DNA of 64,000 nt. It comes from Paenibacillus methanolicus (GTDB taxonomy: Bacteria; Bacillota; Bacilli; Paenibacillales; Paenibacillaceae). The translations under genes were made by a program, and so were the position numbers. The DNA lies in contig NZ_VNHS01000011.1 of the NCBI RefSeq assembly GCF_008124765.1, positions 1 through 64,000 of the forward strand, given 5' to 3'. The notes beneath the pieces are model-generated. The model had not been told where the DNA came from. It searched no databases and saw only the letters and a program-made list of their open reading frames with translations. Below, piece by piece: positions 1 through 7,488 of the stretch; the first letter of the stretch is position 1, and the number at the start of each line of letters is the position of its first letter.

Positions 1-48
1 GGCACGCCGCCAGCGTTCGTCCTGAGCCAGGATCAAACTCTCCATAAA
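1..48 (-). rRNA. 16S rRNA, 5' end only (runs off the window)
   Basis: The reverse complement reads GGAGAGTTTGATCCTGGCTC followed by AGGACGAACGCTGGCGGCGT, the universal 5' segment of bacterial 16S rRNA. Transcription runs leftward out of the window, so only about 48 nt are present. The exact mature 5' end is placed approximately. The upstream leader (49-250) carries a Bacillus-type boxA-like segment, so this is the beginning of an rrn operon. Confidence 0.97.
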
Positions 49-243
49 AGACAAATTGGATTGCCGTAACCGGAGGTTACGAGCAGCATTTTGTCTTAAC
101 TACAGAGCTTTGTTTAGCTCATTTCTTACGTTGACATATATCGCTCATTGTTCAGTTTTCAAGGAACAAGTTAGTTACTCACTTTTCCGTTTCGCTCTCG
201 CGACCGGAATTAGAATATATCATACTTCCTTCATACTTTGCAA
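49..243 (-). promoter_or_regulatory. rrn promoter and leader
   Basis: On the minus strand a -35 TTGCAA (238-243) is followed after 18 bp by a -10 TATATT (214-219). The transcribed leader contains the segment TTCCTTGAAAACTGAACA (about 150-170), typical of Bacillales rRNA leaders and anti-termination boxA regions, and a small CGTAACC/GGTTACG hairpin (about 67-85). No gene is seen between this promoter and the terminator at 401-428. Confidence 0.75.
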
Positions 244-400
244 CTGTTTTTTTGTTTTTATTTTGCGTTACCGGATGAACCGGCGTAAAAACATTCAGTT
301 GCATTATCCGCTTGTCCGCTTGTTCAGCGGGCGGATTTATAGAATACACCGCACCGGCACCCAAAAGCAAGTTGTAAAATATCCCATTCGCATAAATCAA

Positions 401-428
401 TAAAGGCCTCCCCATTACCGGGGAGACC
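401..428 (-). terminator. Rho-independent terminator of the TraB/GumN gene
   Basis: On the minus strand GGTCTCCCC and GGGGAGGCC pair across a 6-nt loop, followed by TTTATT. It lies 19 bp past the stop codon at 447 and separates this gene from the rrn promoter. Confidence 0.85.
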
Positions 429-446
429 ACCATCTTTGTAGAACCA

Positions 447-1655
447 TTATTTCCGCGTGACCGTGTAGCCTTTGTCCTGCAGCAGTTTCACGATTCCGGT
501 GTCGCCGAGGTAATGGGCGGCGCCGACGACGATGAAGTATTCGGCTTTCTCCGTTCCTTTCAGGTAGCCGTCGATCTTATCTGCCATAACCTTGTTGCGG
601 TCGTCGAGCATCGCTTTGCGATATTCCTCGTTCTGCGAGAAGCTCTTGGTCAGCTCAAGCAGCGCGGCATCGTCGCCTTTCTTCCACATGTCCGCCATTT
701 GGTCGACGCTGTCGTCCACCATTTCGAAATTGGTCAGCGTATTTTTGAGATTCGTCTCTTGAAGCTCCTTCGAGAAGTCGTTGAACATCGTCAACTGGGA
801 TTCATATGATTCCAGCTCGATCACCGGAATTTTGCGCTCCATGGCCTTCTGCACGAAGTAGAGGTCGATGCCTACGCTGCCCTCGTAACCGGCTTCCATC
901 GACTTCAAGGAAGCAAGCGTCGTCTCGACGACCCACGGCTTGAACGTATCCAGCGCGTCGGCCTTCAATCCGTTCTTCGTCAGAATCTCGCCTACCTGCT
1001 TATAGGTATCCGCCGAGATGTGATCCTTGAGCGTCGTACCGTCCTGATACGTGCCCATCTGCAAGATCAACTTCTGGATATCCGGGTCGGCCGCTTTGGA
1101 TACGTCCACCTCGACGCCGAGGTAATCCGCTTCCGCGAACGCCTCCTCAAAGGAAGGATGCAGCGGATAGAAGCTGTCGTCCGCGATGTGCATGGAGCCG
1201 ACGAGGTAGACGGTATTGCCGCCGTTCTTCACTTCCCAAAGGAAGCCCTTGCCGCCTTCTTTAACGATCTTCGACGTCAGTTCGACCCGATTGAAGGTAG
1301 CGTCCCAACGCACCTCGTAACCGGCCGCCTCGCCGATGACGCGAACGGGAACGTAGCTCACGCCGTCGATCGTCTTCGCCTTCGCCTGAAGGGTCACCTG
1401 TTTACCGTTGATCACGGCCGTGATCGTGCCGTTCTTCGTATCCTTGAGCGAAATATTAAGCGCTTTGAACGTGGTTTCCAGCGGAACGAGCGTCGTCCCG
1501 TCTTGGGCGATCGGCGCGTTCGACGCGAATTCGAGCTTCTTGCCATTCACCTCGACGTTCGGATTGCTCGGCGCGGCGATTGCCGGGAAGGCGGATGCGA
1601 GCATGGCGGCGGATAATGCGACGGATAATAGCGCGGTTTTCTTCTTTCTTGTCAT
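447..1655 (-). CDS. Secreted TraB/GumN family protein with copper-amine-oxidase-N stalk domain
   Basis: 402 aa. A signal peptide (residues 1-27, basic start, hydrophobic core, AIAA cleavage region) suggests export. Residues about 35-130 form a copper amine oxidase N-terminal-like (Cu_amine_oxidN1) module, recognisable from VPLETTFKAL, VPVRVIGEAAG and VRWD; it is a common stalk or wall-binding module in Paenibacillaceae exoproteins. Residues about 137-402 match TraB/GumN: VYLVGSMHIAD, FYPL..EEAF..ADYLGVEVD and the C-terminal VVGAAHYLGDTGIV. The family fold is related to metal-dependent (Tiki-like) proteases, but the biochemical role of bacterial members is poorly defined; a protease or erythromycin-esterase-like role is only inferred. 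It has its own terminator and no obvious operon partner. Confidence 0.88.
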   Translation of the reverse strand: MTRKKKTALLSVALSAAMLASAFPAIAAPSNPNVEVNGKKLEFASNAPIAQDGTTLVPLETTFKALNISLKDTKNGTITAVINGKQVTLQAKAKTIDGVSYVPVRVIGEAAGYEVRWDATFNRVELTSKIVKEGGKGFLWEVKNGGNTVYLVGSMHIADDSFYPLHPSFEEAFAEADYLGVEVDVSKAADPDIQKLILQMGTYQDGTTLKDHISADTYKQVGEILTKNGLKADALDTFKPWVVETTLASLKSMEAGYEGSVGIDLYFVQKAMERKIPVIELESYESQLTMFNDFSKELQETNLKNTLTNFEMVDDSVDQMADMWKKGDDAALLELTKSFSQNEEYRKAMLDDRNKVMADKIDGYLKGTEKAEYFIVVGAAHYLGDTGIVKLLQDKGYTVTRK

Positions 1656-1689
1656 CGTGGTTCGTTCCTCCCTATAAATAAGAAGCTTC

Positions 1690-1740
1690 CCGCTCCCATG
1701 CTGATTTTTTCGCAGAGGAGGATTTGTCCGAGAGCGGGCC
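1690..1740 (-). terminator. Possible terminator after the ABC exporter operon
   Basis: GCCCGCTCTC and GGGAGCGGG pair across a long, T-rich loop on the minus strand and are followed by AAGCTTCTTATTT. The loop is large, so termination here is only moderately supported. Confidence 0.4.
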
Positions 1741-1762
1741 TTGCGGTAGTTCGGGCTTTAGA

Positions 1763-1933
1763 CTAGGCGACGGACGGTTTTCTTCTGAATGTCGCCAACG
1801 CGTAGACGTTGAACGCAACGGACAAACCCAGCATGCCGCCTGTCACCGCATCGTGAATCGGCGCTTCAGAACGCGTCACCAGTGAGTAAGCGACCAACAG
1901 CAGCAAGCCTAACATTGGAATATACGTTTTCAA
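1763..1933 (-). CDS. Small two-helix membrane protein (hypothetical)
   Basis: 56 aa when started at the TTG at 1933, which follows GGGAGG at ideal distance; an upstream ATG would give 72 aa but has no ribosome site. Two hydrophobic segments, about residues 3-18 (MLGLLLLVAYSLV) and 30-46, flank a short loop, with a basic tail (RRKPSVA). It follows the ABC permease by about 90 bp on the same strand and could be an accessory membrane subunit of that system or independent. I do not recognise the family. Confidence 0.6.
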   Translation of the reverse strand: MKTYIPMLGLLLLVAYSLVTRSEAPIHDAVTGGMLGLSVAFNVYALATFRRKPSVA

Positions 1934-2025
1934 TTGAAAAACCTCCCAAATACTTTTCGATATTTTTCGATGGTTTTCCACAATGTGGATTACTTTGTTT
2001 CAGAACTCTTGCTGCATGCGACGCC

Positions 2026-3375
2026 TTATACTTTGTAAGCTTTCATCGCCTTGCGCAGTTCTTTGATCGTCGGGCGTTTGCCGTACATAAGCACCCCCGC
2101 GCGATAAATGCGAGCCGACAGCCAACCGGCGACCAGAATCGTGATCAGCAGCAAGCCGATCGAGACCCACACTTCCCAAGCGGCCGGATTGGCGAGCCCC
2201 AGCCGAACGACCATCGCATAAGGCGAGAACAGCGGGATGAACGAGAACACTTTCATGACCGTCGTGTCCGGATTGCTCAGGCCGCCGAACATACACACGT
2301 AGAATCCGATGAGCGACACGACCGTGATCGGCATGACCGCCTGGCCCAGATCCTCGGTGCGGCTGACGAGCGAGCCGACCGCGGCGAACAGCGTCGCGAA
2401 CAGGAAGTAGCCCATCAAGTAGAACACGAGCGCGTAGACCAAGAGAACGGGATCGATGTCGGCCAAACGAATGTTCAGGTCGGCCAGCGGCTCTCTATTG
2501 TGCGGCAGCGCCATGTTCAGCAGGATAACGCCTACGAACACGAGCATTTGAGCCAAGCCGACGAGGAACATGCCGAAAATTTTGCCGAACATGCTTGTGA
2601 CGGGCGCAACGCTCGTAATCAGAATCTCCATGACGCGCGAGCTTTTCTCGGCTGTAATCTCGCTGGCGATCATCTGGCCGGTGACCATAATGGCCATTAC
2701 CAGCAGAATGAGAATGACATAGACCAGGCCCATATCCATCGCTTGCTCGGAAGACGTCTTGCCCTCGCCTACGTTCCCGGCGCCGGCGGTCGTCGTAATC
2801 TGCAGCGTCTGGACGTCCACCTGCGCCAGCAGCAGATCGCGCTTGGCTTGCGACAAGTTGGAGTCCTGCAGCACCATCTCGGTCTTCACGGCCTGCAGGG
2901 CGCCGGCGAGCGATTCGGTCACGTTCGTGTCCATCAGCTTCTCGGATTTATAGACCACGTCGGGGAAGCCATCCGGGAAAGCGCCCGTCGCGCCGGCTTG
3001 GAACTCGATATAGCCTTTGATTTTGCCGTCATCGATCGCTTGCTTCAGCGCCTTCTCGTCGCCCTGCGGCGTTCCTGTTTCTTGGAACGGCACGAGTTTG
3101 AGCGCCGGTTCCGGCGACGCCTCGAAGTGCTTATTGAGCGCTTGTGCCAAGGTCGCGTTATTGAATGTCGACGATTTGAGCATATCTTCCGTTTTCTGAA
3201 GGTAGCCGATCGAGACTGCCTCGTTATCGTCGCTGCTGAACTTCTGAATGATATAAGGCAAGTTGATGCCGATGCTTAGTATGAGGGCGATTACGAGCGT
3301 CGTAATGACGAACGCCTTGCCTCTGAATTTATTGCGAACCGTGAAGCCGACGACTGTCCAAAAACTATTACTCAT
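2026..3375 (-). CDS. ABC-2 type exporter permease (YhaP/NatB-like)
   Basis: 449 aa from the ATG at 3375, preceded by GGTGAG; a GTG nine bases earlier is possible. An N-terminal helix (about 20-45), a large extracytoplasmic domain (about 45-230), then five or so transmembrane helices (LVYVILILLVMAIMVTGQ, MFGMFLVGLAQMLVFVGVILL, LVYALVFYLMGYFLFATLF, AVMPITVVSLIGFYVCMF, IGLLLITILVAGWL). This is the NatB/YhaP layout of sodium or drug exporters. Its start overlaps the stop of the upstream ATPase by 8 nt (ATGAGTAA), so the two are translationally coupled and form one transporter. The substrate is unknown. Confidence 0.9.
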   Translation of the reverse strand: MSNSFWTVVGFTVRNKFRGKAFVITTLVIALILSIGINLPYIIQKFSSDDNEAVSIGYLQKTEDMLKSSTFNNATLAQALNKHFEASPEPALKLVPFQETGTPQGDEKALKQAIDDGKIKGYIEFQAGATGAFPDGFPDVVYKSEKLMDTNVTESLAGALQAVKTEMVLQDSNLSQAKRDLLLAQVDVQTLQITTTAGAGNVGEGKTSSEQAMDMGLVYVILILLVMAIMVTGQMIASEITAEKSSRVMEILITSVAPVTSMFGKIFGMFLVGLAQMLVFVGVILLNMALPHNREPLADLNIRLADIDPVLLVYALVFYLMGYFLFATLFAAVGSLVSRTEDLGQAVMPITVVSLIGFYVCMFGGLSNPDTTVMKVFSFIPLFSPYAMVVRLGLANPAAWEVWVSIGLLLITILVAGWLSARIYRAGVLMYGKRPTIKELRKAMKAYKV

Positions 3376-4270
3376 GGCTCTCACCTACCGTCTTAATAAA
3401 GATTTCATTGAGCGTGGGTTCCATCACTTCAAAGCGTTGGACGTTCGTCTGCGCAAGCGCCAGCTCCAAGATCGGCCGCGCCGCTTCTTCCCGGTCGATG
3501 AGCAGCTCGTAGCCGTTCTCGCGGCGGTCTACTCGCAATACGCCGCCGATCGCTTCCAATCCGCTGACATCTCCGTCCGTGTGCAGCTTAACGCGTTCGC
3601 GAGGAAATTGCTTCTTGATCGCCTTCAAATTGCCTTGCAGCACCGGATTCGATTTGTGCAGAATCGTGATGTTCCGGCACAGCTCTTCGACATGCTCCAT
3701 CCGGTGGGTGGAGAACAGGATCGTCGTGCCCGAATCGCGCAGCTCCTTGACGGTGCCTTTCAATAGCTCGACGTTAACCGGATCAAGTCCGCTGAACGCT
3801 TCGTCCATGATGATGATTTTCGGCTGATGGATGACCGCCGCGATGAATTGGATTTTCTGCTGATTGCCCTTGGACAGCTCTTCGACTCGTTTCCCGTAAT
3901 ACTCCGGCACCCCGAACCGATCGAGCCACCGCTTCAGGTTGGCGTCCGCGTCCTTGCGGCTCATGCCGCGCAGCTGGGCCAGGTAGAGAATTTGATCGCT
4001 TACTTTGACCTTCGCGTACAGCCCGCGCTCCTCCGGCAAATACCCAAGTCCGCGAAGCTGTTCCGCGCTATAGGGTTTGCCGTGGTACTGGATCGAACCG
4101 CCATCCGGATAAATCAAGCCGAGCACCATCCGCATCGTCGTCGTCTTGCCCGCTCCGTTCCCGCCGAGCAGCCCGTAAATCTCGCCTTCGCCTACCTCGA
4201 AGCTGATGCCGTTCACCGCCGTCTTGTCGCCGTATTGCTTGAAAATTCGGTCTACTTTCAGTGGATTCAT
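3368..4270 (-). CDS. ABC transporter ATP-binding protein (YhaQ/NatA-like)
   Basis: 300 aa from the ATG at 4270, chosen because AAGGAG lies just upstream; a longer in-frame start at 4306 lacks this. Walker A GGNGAGKTT, Q-loop region LGYLPEERGLYAKV (the ERGLY motif is typical of the YhaQ group), signature LSKGNQQK and Walker B IIIMDEAFSGLDP, with the switch histidine in FSTHRMEHVEEL. It energises the downstream permease (coupled stop/start). The C-terminal about 90 residues are the usual NatA-like extension ending EPTLNEIFIKTVGE. Confidence 0.92.
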   Translation of the reverse strand: MNPLKVDRIFKQYGDKTAVNGISFEVGEGEIYGLLGGNGAGKTTTMRMVLGLIYPDGGSIQYHGKPYSAEQLRGLGYLPEERGLYAKVKVSDQILYLAQLRGMSRKDADANLKRWLDRFGVPEYYGKRVEELSKGNQQKIQFIAAVIHQPKIIIMDEAFSGLDPVNVELLKGTVKELRDSGTTILFSTHRMEHVEELCRNITILHKSNPVLQGNLKAIKKQFPRERVKLHTDGDVSGLEAIGGVLRVDRRENGYELLIDREEAARPILELALAQTNVQRFEVMEPTLNEIFIKTVGESHE

Positions 4271-4314
4271 CCCGTTTAGCTCCTTTTTCGAAATATGGCT
4301 ATCCATCTCGTACG

Positions 4315-5220
4315 CTATGAGTGCATTCGCAGGCGTTCTTGTTCGATGAGTACGGTCAAAATGTCGTCAAGTTCCAGTTTCTGCCTTCCCGTGATGCGAA
4401 GCCCTTGCTCGGCGCACCATCGTTCCGCCTCCGGCACGTCGCCCGTAACGACCTTGAACTGCGCGCCGACCTGCTCGTGCTTACGATAGCCGGGCATCGT
4501 CTTCCAGCTCGCCATCATGCTCCCGGCTTCGATATAAAGGGCATACCAAGATTCCAGCAACGCATCTTTCTCGAACATGCCGAGTACCCGGCCATGCACG
4601 ATGAACACGATGTAATCGGCTAGCCGCTTCACCTCATCGACGATGTGCGAAGCCATCAGCACCGTGCGGTCGCCTCGTTCCATGTAGCGGTGGAGCACAT
4701 CGATCATCGTTTTCCAGGCGATTGGATCAAGCCCCGAGGATGGCTCGTCGAGCAGCAGCAGTTCCGGATTGTGCGCCATGGCCAGCGCGATGTCGAACTT
4801 GCGCCGCATCCCTTTGGACATCTTGCCAAGCTTGATCGACGGGTCGATCTCGAAGCGCCTCAGCAACTCCTGGTAACGGTTCAGCTCCCAGCCCGGATAC
4901 CACATGCTCGCGAAAGCCGCTTTCTCCTCGGCGCGCAGATGATCCTCGATGTCGATCGCCTGGTCCGGCACGTAGCCGATTCGCGCCTTGAGCTGCCGGT
5001 CGTCGCCGCCGACGCGCTCGCCGAGCACTGTCATCTCGCCCTCGTCCGGCTTGCTCAAATCGAGCAGCAGCCGGAACAGCGAACTTTTGCCGGAGCCGTT
5101 GGGCCCGACGATCGCCGTCACGTATCCCTTGGGCACCGACAGCTCGACCGGCCCCAGTTGAAAATGCTTGTGCCGCTGCACAACGCCTCTCACTTCAATC
5201 ACTGTCTCTTCCGTAAACAT
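4315..5220 (-). CDS. ABC transporter ATP-binding protein (YtrB-like)
   Basis: 301 aa from the ATG at 5220; GGGGGGAG lies about 9 nt upstream, while the alternative ATG at 5229 would touch it. Walker A GPNGSGKSS, signature MSKGMRRK, Walker B LLLLDEPSSGLDP, switch ASHIVDEVKRLADY. It overlaps no gene but follows the GntR regulator by 19 bp and precedes a second ATPase by 44 bp, giving the order membrane protein - GntR - ATPase - ATPase - permease on the minus strand. This matches the YtrABCDEF-like cell-envelope-stress ABC clusters of Firmicutes. The partner is probably the membrane protein at 5702-6433. Confidence 0.9.
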   Translation of the reverse strand: MFTEETVIEVRGVVQRHKHFQLGPVELSVPKGYVTAIVGPNGSGKSSLFRLLLDLSKPDEGEMTVLGERVGGDDRQLKARIGYVPDQAIDIEDHLRAEEKAAFASMWYPGWELNRYQELLRRFEIDPSIKLGKMSKGMRRKFDIALAMAHNPELLLLDEPSSGLDPIAWKTMIDVLHRYMERGDRTVLMASHIVDEVKRLADYIVFIVHGRVLGMFEKDALLESWYALYIEAGSMMASWKTMPGYRKHEQVGAQFKVVTGDVPEAERWCAEQGLRITGRQKLELDDILTVLIEQERLRMHS

Positions 5221-5239
5221 CACCGCCATCTCCCCCCGC

Positions 5240-5629
5240 TTACCCTTCTCGCCGCTTGCGCAATATCTCTTCGAGTATCTCCCGCATCTCATCCTCGCCG
5301 CATTGCACCCGAACGCCCGCCTCTACGGCCGACTCGAACGCCTCGATTACCGCGCTTCGGCGGTGAACGTCCCGCATCTCATCCCCTACTTTCGCGACGA
5401 ACGTCCCGGTCCCTTGCCGGGTACGCAGCAGCCCTTCATTCTCCAAATCCTGATAGACTCGCCGCACCGTGATGACGCTGCATTTGACCATCGACGCCAG
5501 TTCGCGGATGGAAGGCAGCAGCGTTCCTTCCGCCAGCTGGCCGCTGACGATCAGCGCCCGCAGCTGCACTTCAATCTGGTGGTATAACGGCTCTGCGCTC
5601 AGTTCGTTAATTTGTATCGGAATCCACAC
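5240..5629 (-). CDS. GntR family repressor, YtrA subfamily
   Basis: About 129 aa. Start taken at the GTG at 5629 (AAGGTG just upstream), giving the N-terminus WIPIQINELSAEPLYHQI; another GTG sits at 5638. Residues about 12-80 form a winged helix (LPSIRELASMVKCSVITVRRVYQDLENEGLLRTRQGTGTFV), followed by only about 50 helical residues. That short C-terminus without a sugar- or fatty-acid-type effector domain is diagnostic of the YtrA group, which represses its own ABC operon. A matching inverted repeat covers the -10 region of the operon promoter (6482-6505). Confidence 0.92.
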   Translation of the reverse strand: MWIPIQINELSAEPLYHQIEVQLRALIVSGQLAEGTLLPSIRELASMVKCSVITVRRVYQDLENEGLLRTRQGTGTFVAKVGDEMRDVHRRSAVIEAFESAVEAGVRVQCGEDEMREILEEILRKRREG

Positions 5630-5701
5630 CGTGCACACCTTCTATCGTATCGGCTGCGGCCGCGCCATGGTCGTGAAACGCGTACGCCGCTGCCGGAATC
5701 G

Positions 5702-6433
5702 TCATTCGTTAAATAAACTGCGTCTTTCGAGTTTCTGCCGAATATAGTGCCCCGATATCAGCAGCGCGCCGATGCCGACCGCCACCATGATCAGCGCGCC
5801 AGCCGGGTTGCCTGCCTCCGCGAGTTCCATGGACAGCAGCGTCGGCGAGAAGTCCAAATACCATAACCCCACCACGATCAAAGCGAACAGCATGACGTAG
5901 CCCCAACATACGAGTAGGTACGTTCGGCCGCTATAGCACTGCTCGGCAAACATGTAACCCGACGCAAATATCAGCGCGTAGCCCATCCAGAAGAGAGCGA
6001 AGATCATGTATTGCCCGAAGGATAGCGTCTCGCGCAATTCCGCTACCAGCGCATATTCGAGACTGAAGAAGTACACGCCTACGATGGCTAGCATAACCAC
6101 CAATTGAAGCATTCGGGAGACGACGATCGATTGAAACCCGATCGGCATCGTGCGCCAGTAGGCGATTCTGCGCGTGAAGGAATTGGTCTTCCAATAGTGG
6201 AACAACGTGCGGTTCATCACGAAGCCCATATTCGGCAGCAGCGTCAGCATCAGAAAATCGGCCGGGAATACAATCAACTCCTCGCCGGATTCCATACCGT
6301 CCAGCATATCGCCGAGCACCATGGTCAAGACGAAGCCGATATAAGTGAAAAAACCGATCGTAATCAGCACGCCTACCCACGACCTTCGCATTTCGTGCCG
6401 GAACAACCTGAGCGCCCCTTGCCAGCTTGACAT
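5702..6433 (-). CDS. ABC-cluster membrane protein (putative permease)
   Basis: 243 aa, started at 6433 behind TGGAGG. About six transmembrane helices: near 20-42, 60-75, 108-128, 142-165, 172-195 and 207-225. It is the first gene of the YtrA-controlled operon and directly precedes the GntR gene. By position it is the probable membrane partner of the YtrB-like ATPase at 4315-5220, but the sequence itself shows no motif I can assign. Confidence 0.75.
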   Translation of the reverse strand: MSSWQGALRLFRHEMRRSWVGVLITIGFFTYIGFVLTMVLGDMLDGMESGEELIVFPADFLMLTLLPNMGFVMNRTLFHYWKTNSFTRRIAYWRTMPIGFQSIVVSRMLQLVVMLAIVGVYFFSLEYALVAELRETLSFGQYMIFALFWMGYALIFASGYMFAEQCYSGRTYLLVCWGYVMLFALIVVGLWYLDFSPTLLSMELAEAGNPAGALIMVAVGIGALLISGHYIRQKLERRSLFNE

Positions 6434-6481
6434 ATGCGTTTCCTCCAGTTCTTATCTGTGCTCACTGTGTTTAGTGTGTTT

Positions 6482-6532
6482 ACTGTGTATATCTTTATAT
6501 ACAGTATAATCACAATGACGCCTAACAGTCAA
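6482..6532 (-). promoter_or_regulatory. Promoter of the ABC operon with overlapping YtrA-type operator
   Basis: Minus-strand -35 TTGACT (6527-6532), 18-bp spacer, -10 TATACT (6503-6508). An inverted repeat with arms ACTGTGTATA and TATATACAGT (9 of 10 paired, 4-bp spacer; 6482-6505) covers the -10 and start point. Just downstream, towards the gene, the motif ACTGTGTTT recurs in a 9-bp direct array (about 6455-6490). This is how a YtrA-type repressor would block initiation. Confidence 0.75.
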
Positions 6533-6589
6533 CACCTTCCAGTAAAATAATCCCTGACCCGTGTCCGAGCACGGAAAGGAAAACTCCCT

Positions 6590-6690
6590 TCAAACCGGCG
6601 CATTCTCAAGCACGCCGAGCTGCCGATACAGGTTGCGTAATTTGCTCGGAAGCTGCATCGCGAGAGAAATCCGCCTGGCGAGACGGAGAT
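6590..6690 (-). pseudogene. Possible short coding remnant
   Basis: A 30-odd-codon open stretch ends in TGA at 6590-6592 and includes an ATG-started peptide beginning MQLPSKLRNLYRQLGVLE. It is amphipathic and reads like protein, but there is no convincing ribosome site and upstream stops close the frame. It may be the tail of a lost gene or chance. It sits in the otherwise gene-free stretch 6540-6755. Confidence 0.2.
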
Positions 6691-6701
6691 AAATTTATAC
6701 G

Positions 6702-6722
6702 CATAGCTACGGTATAGCTATG
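6702..6722. repeat. Perfect inverted repeat, operator-like
   Basis: CATAGCTA, 5-bp spacer, TAGCTATG: perfect 8-bp arms. It lies between the terminator of the response regulator and the ABC operon promoter, not next to a start codon. The role is unknown. Confidence 0.5.
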
Positions 6723-6754
6723 TAAGCATTTAGTCGAAAGCTGCCAAGCGCACA

Positions 6755-6788
6755 AAAGACCATCGCCGCAAGCTCGGCGATGGTCTTT
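6755..6788. terminator. Terminator of the two-component operon
   Basis: AAAGACCATCGCCG and CGGCGATGGTCTTT form a perfect 14-bp stem with a 6-nt loop, A/T-flanked on both sides, 68 bp past the response-regulator stop. It could work in both directions. Confidence 0.85.
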
Positions 6789-6855
6789 CGATTAACGTCG
6801 TGAATGTTTGCCATGGTCAAATGAAGGTGATTCATACCATGAATGATTCGCATGG

Positions 6856-7488
6856 CTAATGCCCGGTCGCTTCCTTCGCCTTGGCGATCGCGCCCGCTCT
6901 ATCGGCGACTTGCAGCTTGTTGAAAATGTTCGTCATGTAGTTCGAAACGGTCTTGGCGCTAAGCTCCAGCCGCTTGGAAATCTCGGCGTTGGCATGGCCC
7001 TCCACGACCATGCTGAGCACTTCCCGCTCCCGGTAGGTGAGCTCGGTGAACATCTCGAGCGGCTGCATCGGCTTCGTCGCAAAATCGATCATGCGCGCGG
7101 CCACGTCCCCGCTGAAGATCGCTTCCCCGGAAGCCACCGCCCAGATCGCCCGGATAATGTCATCCCGGTCCGCATCCTTGAGAATGTAGCCTCTCGCGCC
7201 GGCCTTCATGGCGGTAATGACGGAGGCGTCGTCTTTGAACATGGTACAAATGAGCACCCCGATCTGCGGATTGGCCGCCCGTATGCGAGCGGTTGCTTCA
7301 ATACCGTTCAAGCCGGGCATGCGGATATCCATGAGCACGACGTCCGGCGCAAGCTCCAGCGCAAGCCGGACCACTTCCTCTCCCGTGGCCGCTTCGCCGA
7401 CGACCGTCAAATCCGGCGCGCTCTCCATGATGCTTCTGACCCCTTCCCGGAACATCGGGTGGTCATCGGCAAGCAAAACTCGCAGCAT
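6856..7488 (-). CDS. NarL/LuxR-type response regulator
   Basis: 210 aa. Receiver domain residues 1-120: acidic pocket DD8-9, phospho-acceptor D54 in VVLMDIRMPG, T/S in ICTMFKDD and K104 region GARGYILKDAD. A LuxR-type helix-turn-helix occupies about 145-205 (LTYREREVLSMVVEGHANAEISKRLELSAKTVSNYMTNIFNKLQV). The ATG directly follows the stop codon of the sensor kinase gene, with GAGGGAG inside the kinase tail, so the pair is translationally coupled. It is expected to be phosphorylated by that kinase. Targets are unknown; the adjacent membrane gene at 9693-10508 is a candidate. Confidence 0.95.
   Translation of the reverse strand: MLRVLLADDHPMFREGVRSIMESAPDLTVVGEAATGEEVVRLALELAPDVVLMDIRMPGLNGIEATARIRAANPQIGVLICTMFKDDASVITAMKAGARGYILKDADRDDIIRAIWAVASGEAIFSGDVAARMIDFATKPMQPLEMFTELTYREREVLSMVVEGHANAEISKRLELSAKTVSNYMTNIFNKLQVADRAGAIAKAKEATGH

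Noticed and set aside
1882-3279. A 465-codon plus-strand frame
   Set aside because: It is the shadow of the YhaP-like permease; His/Arg/Gln-rich without motifs.
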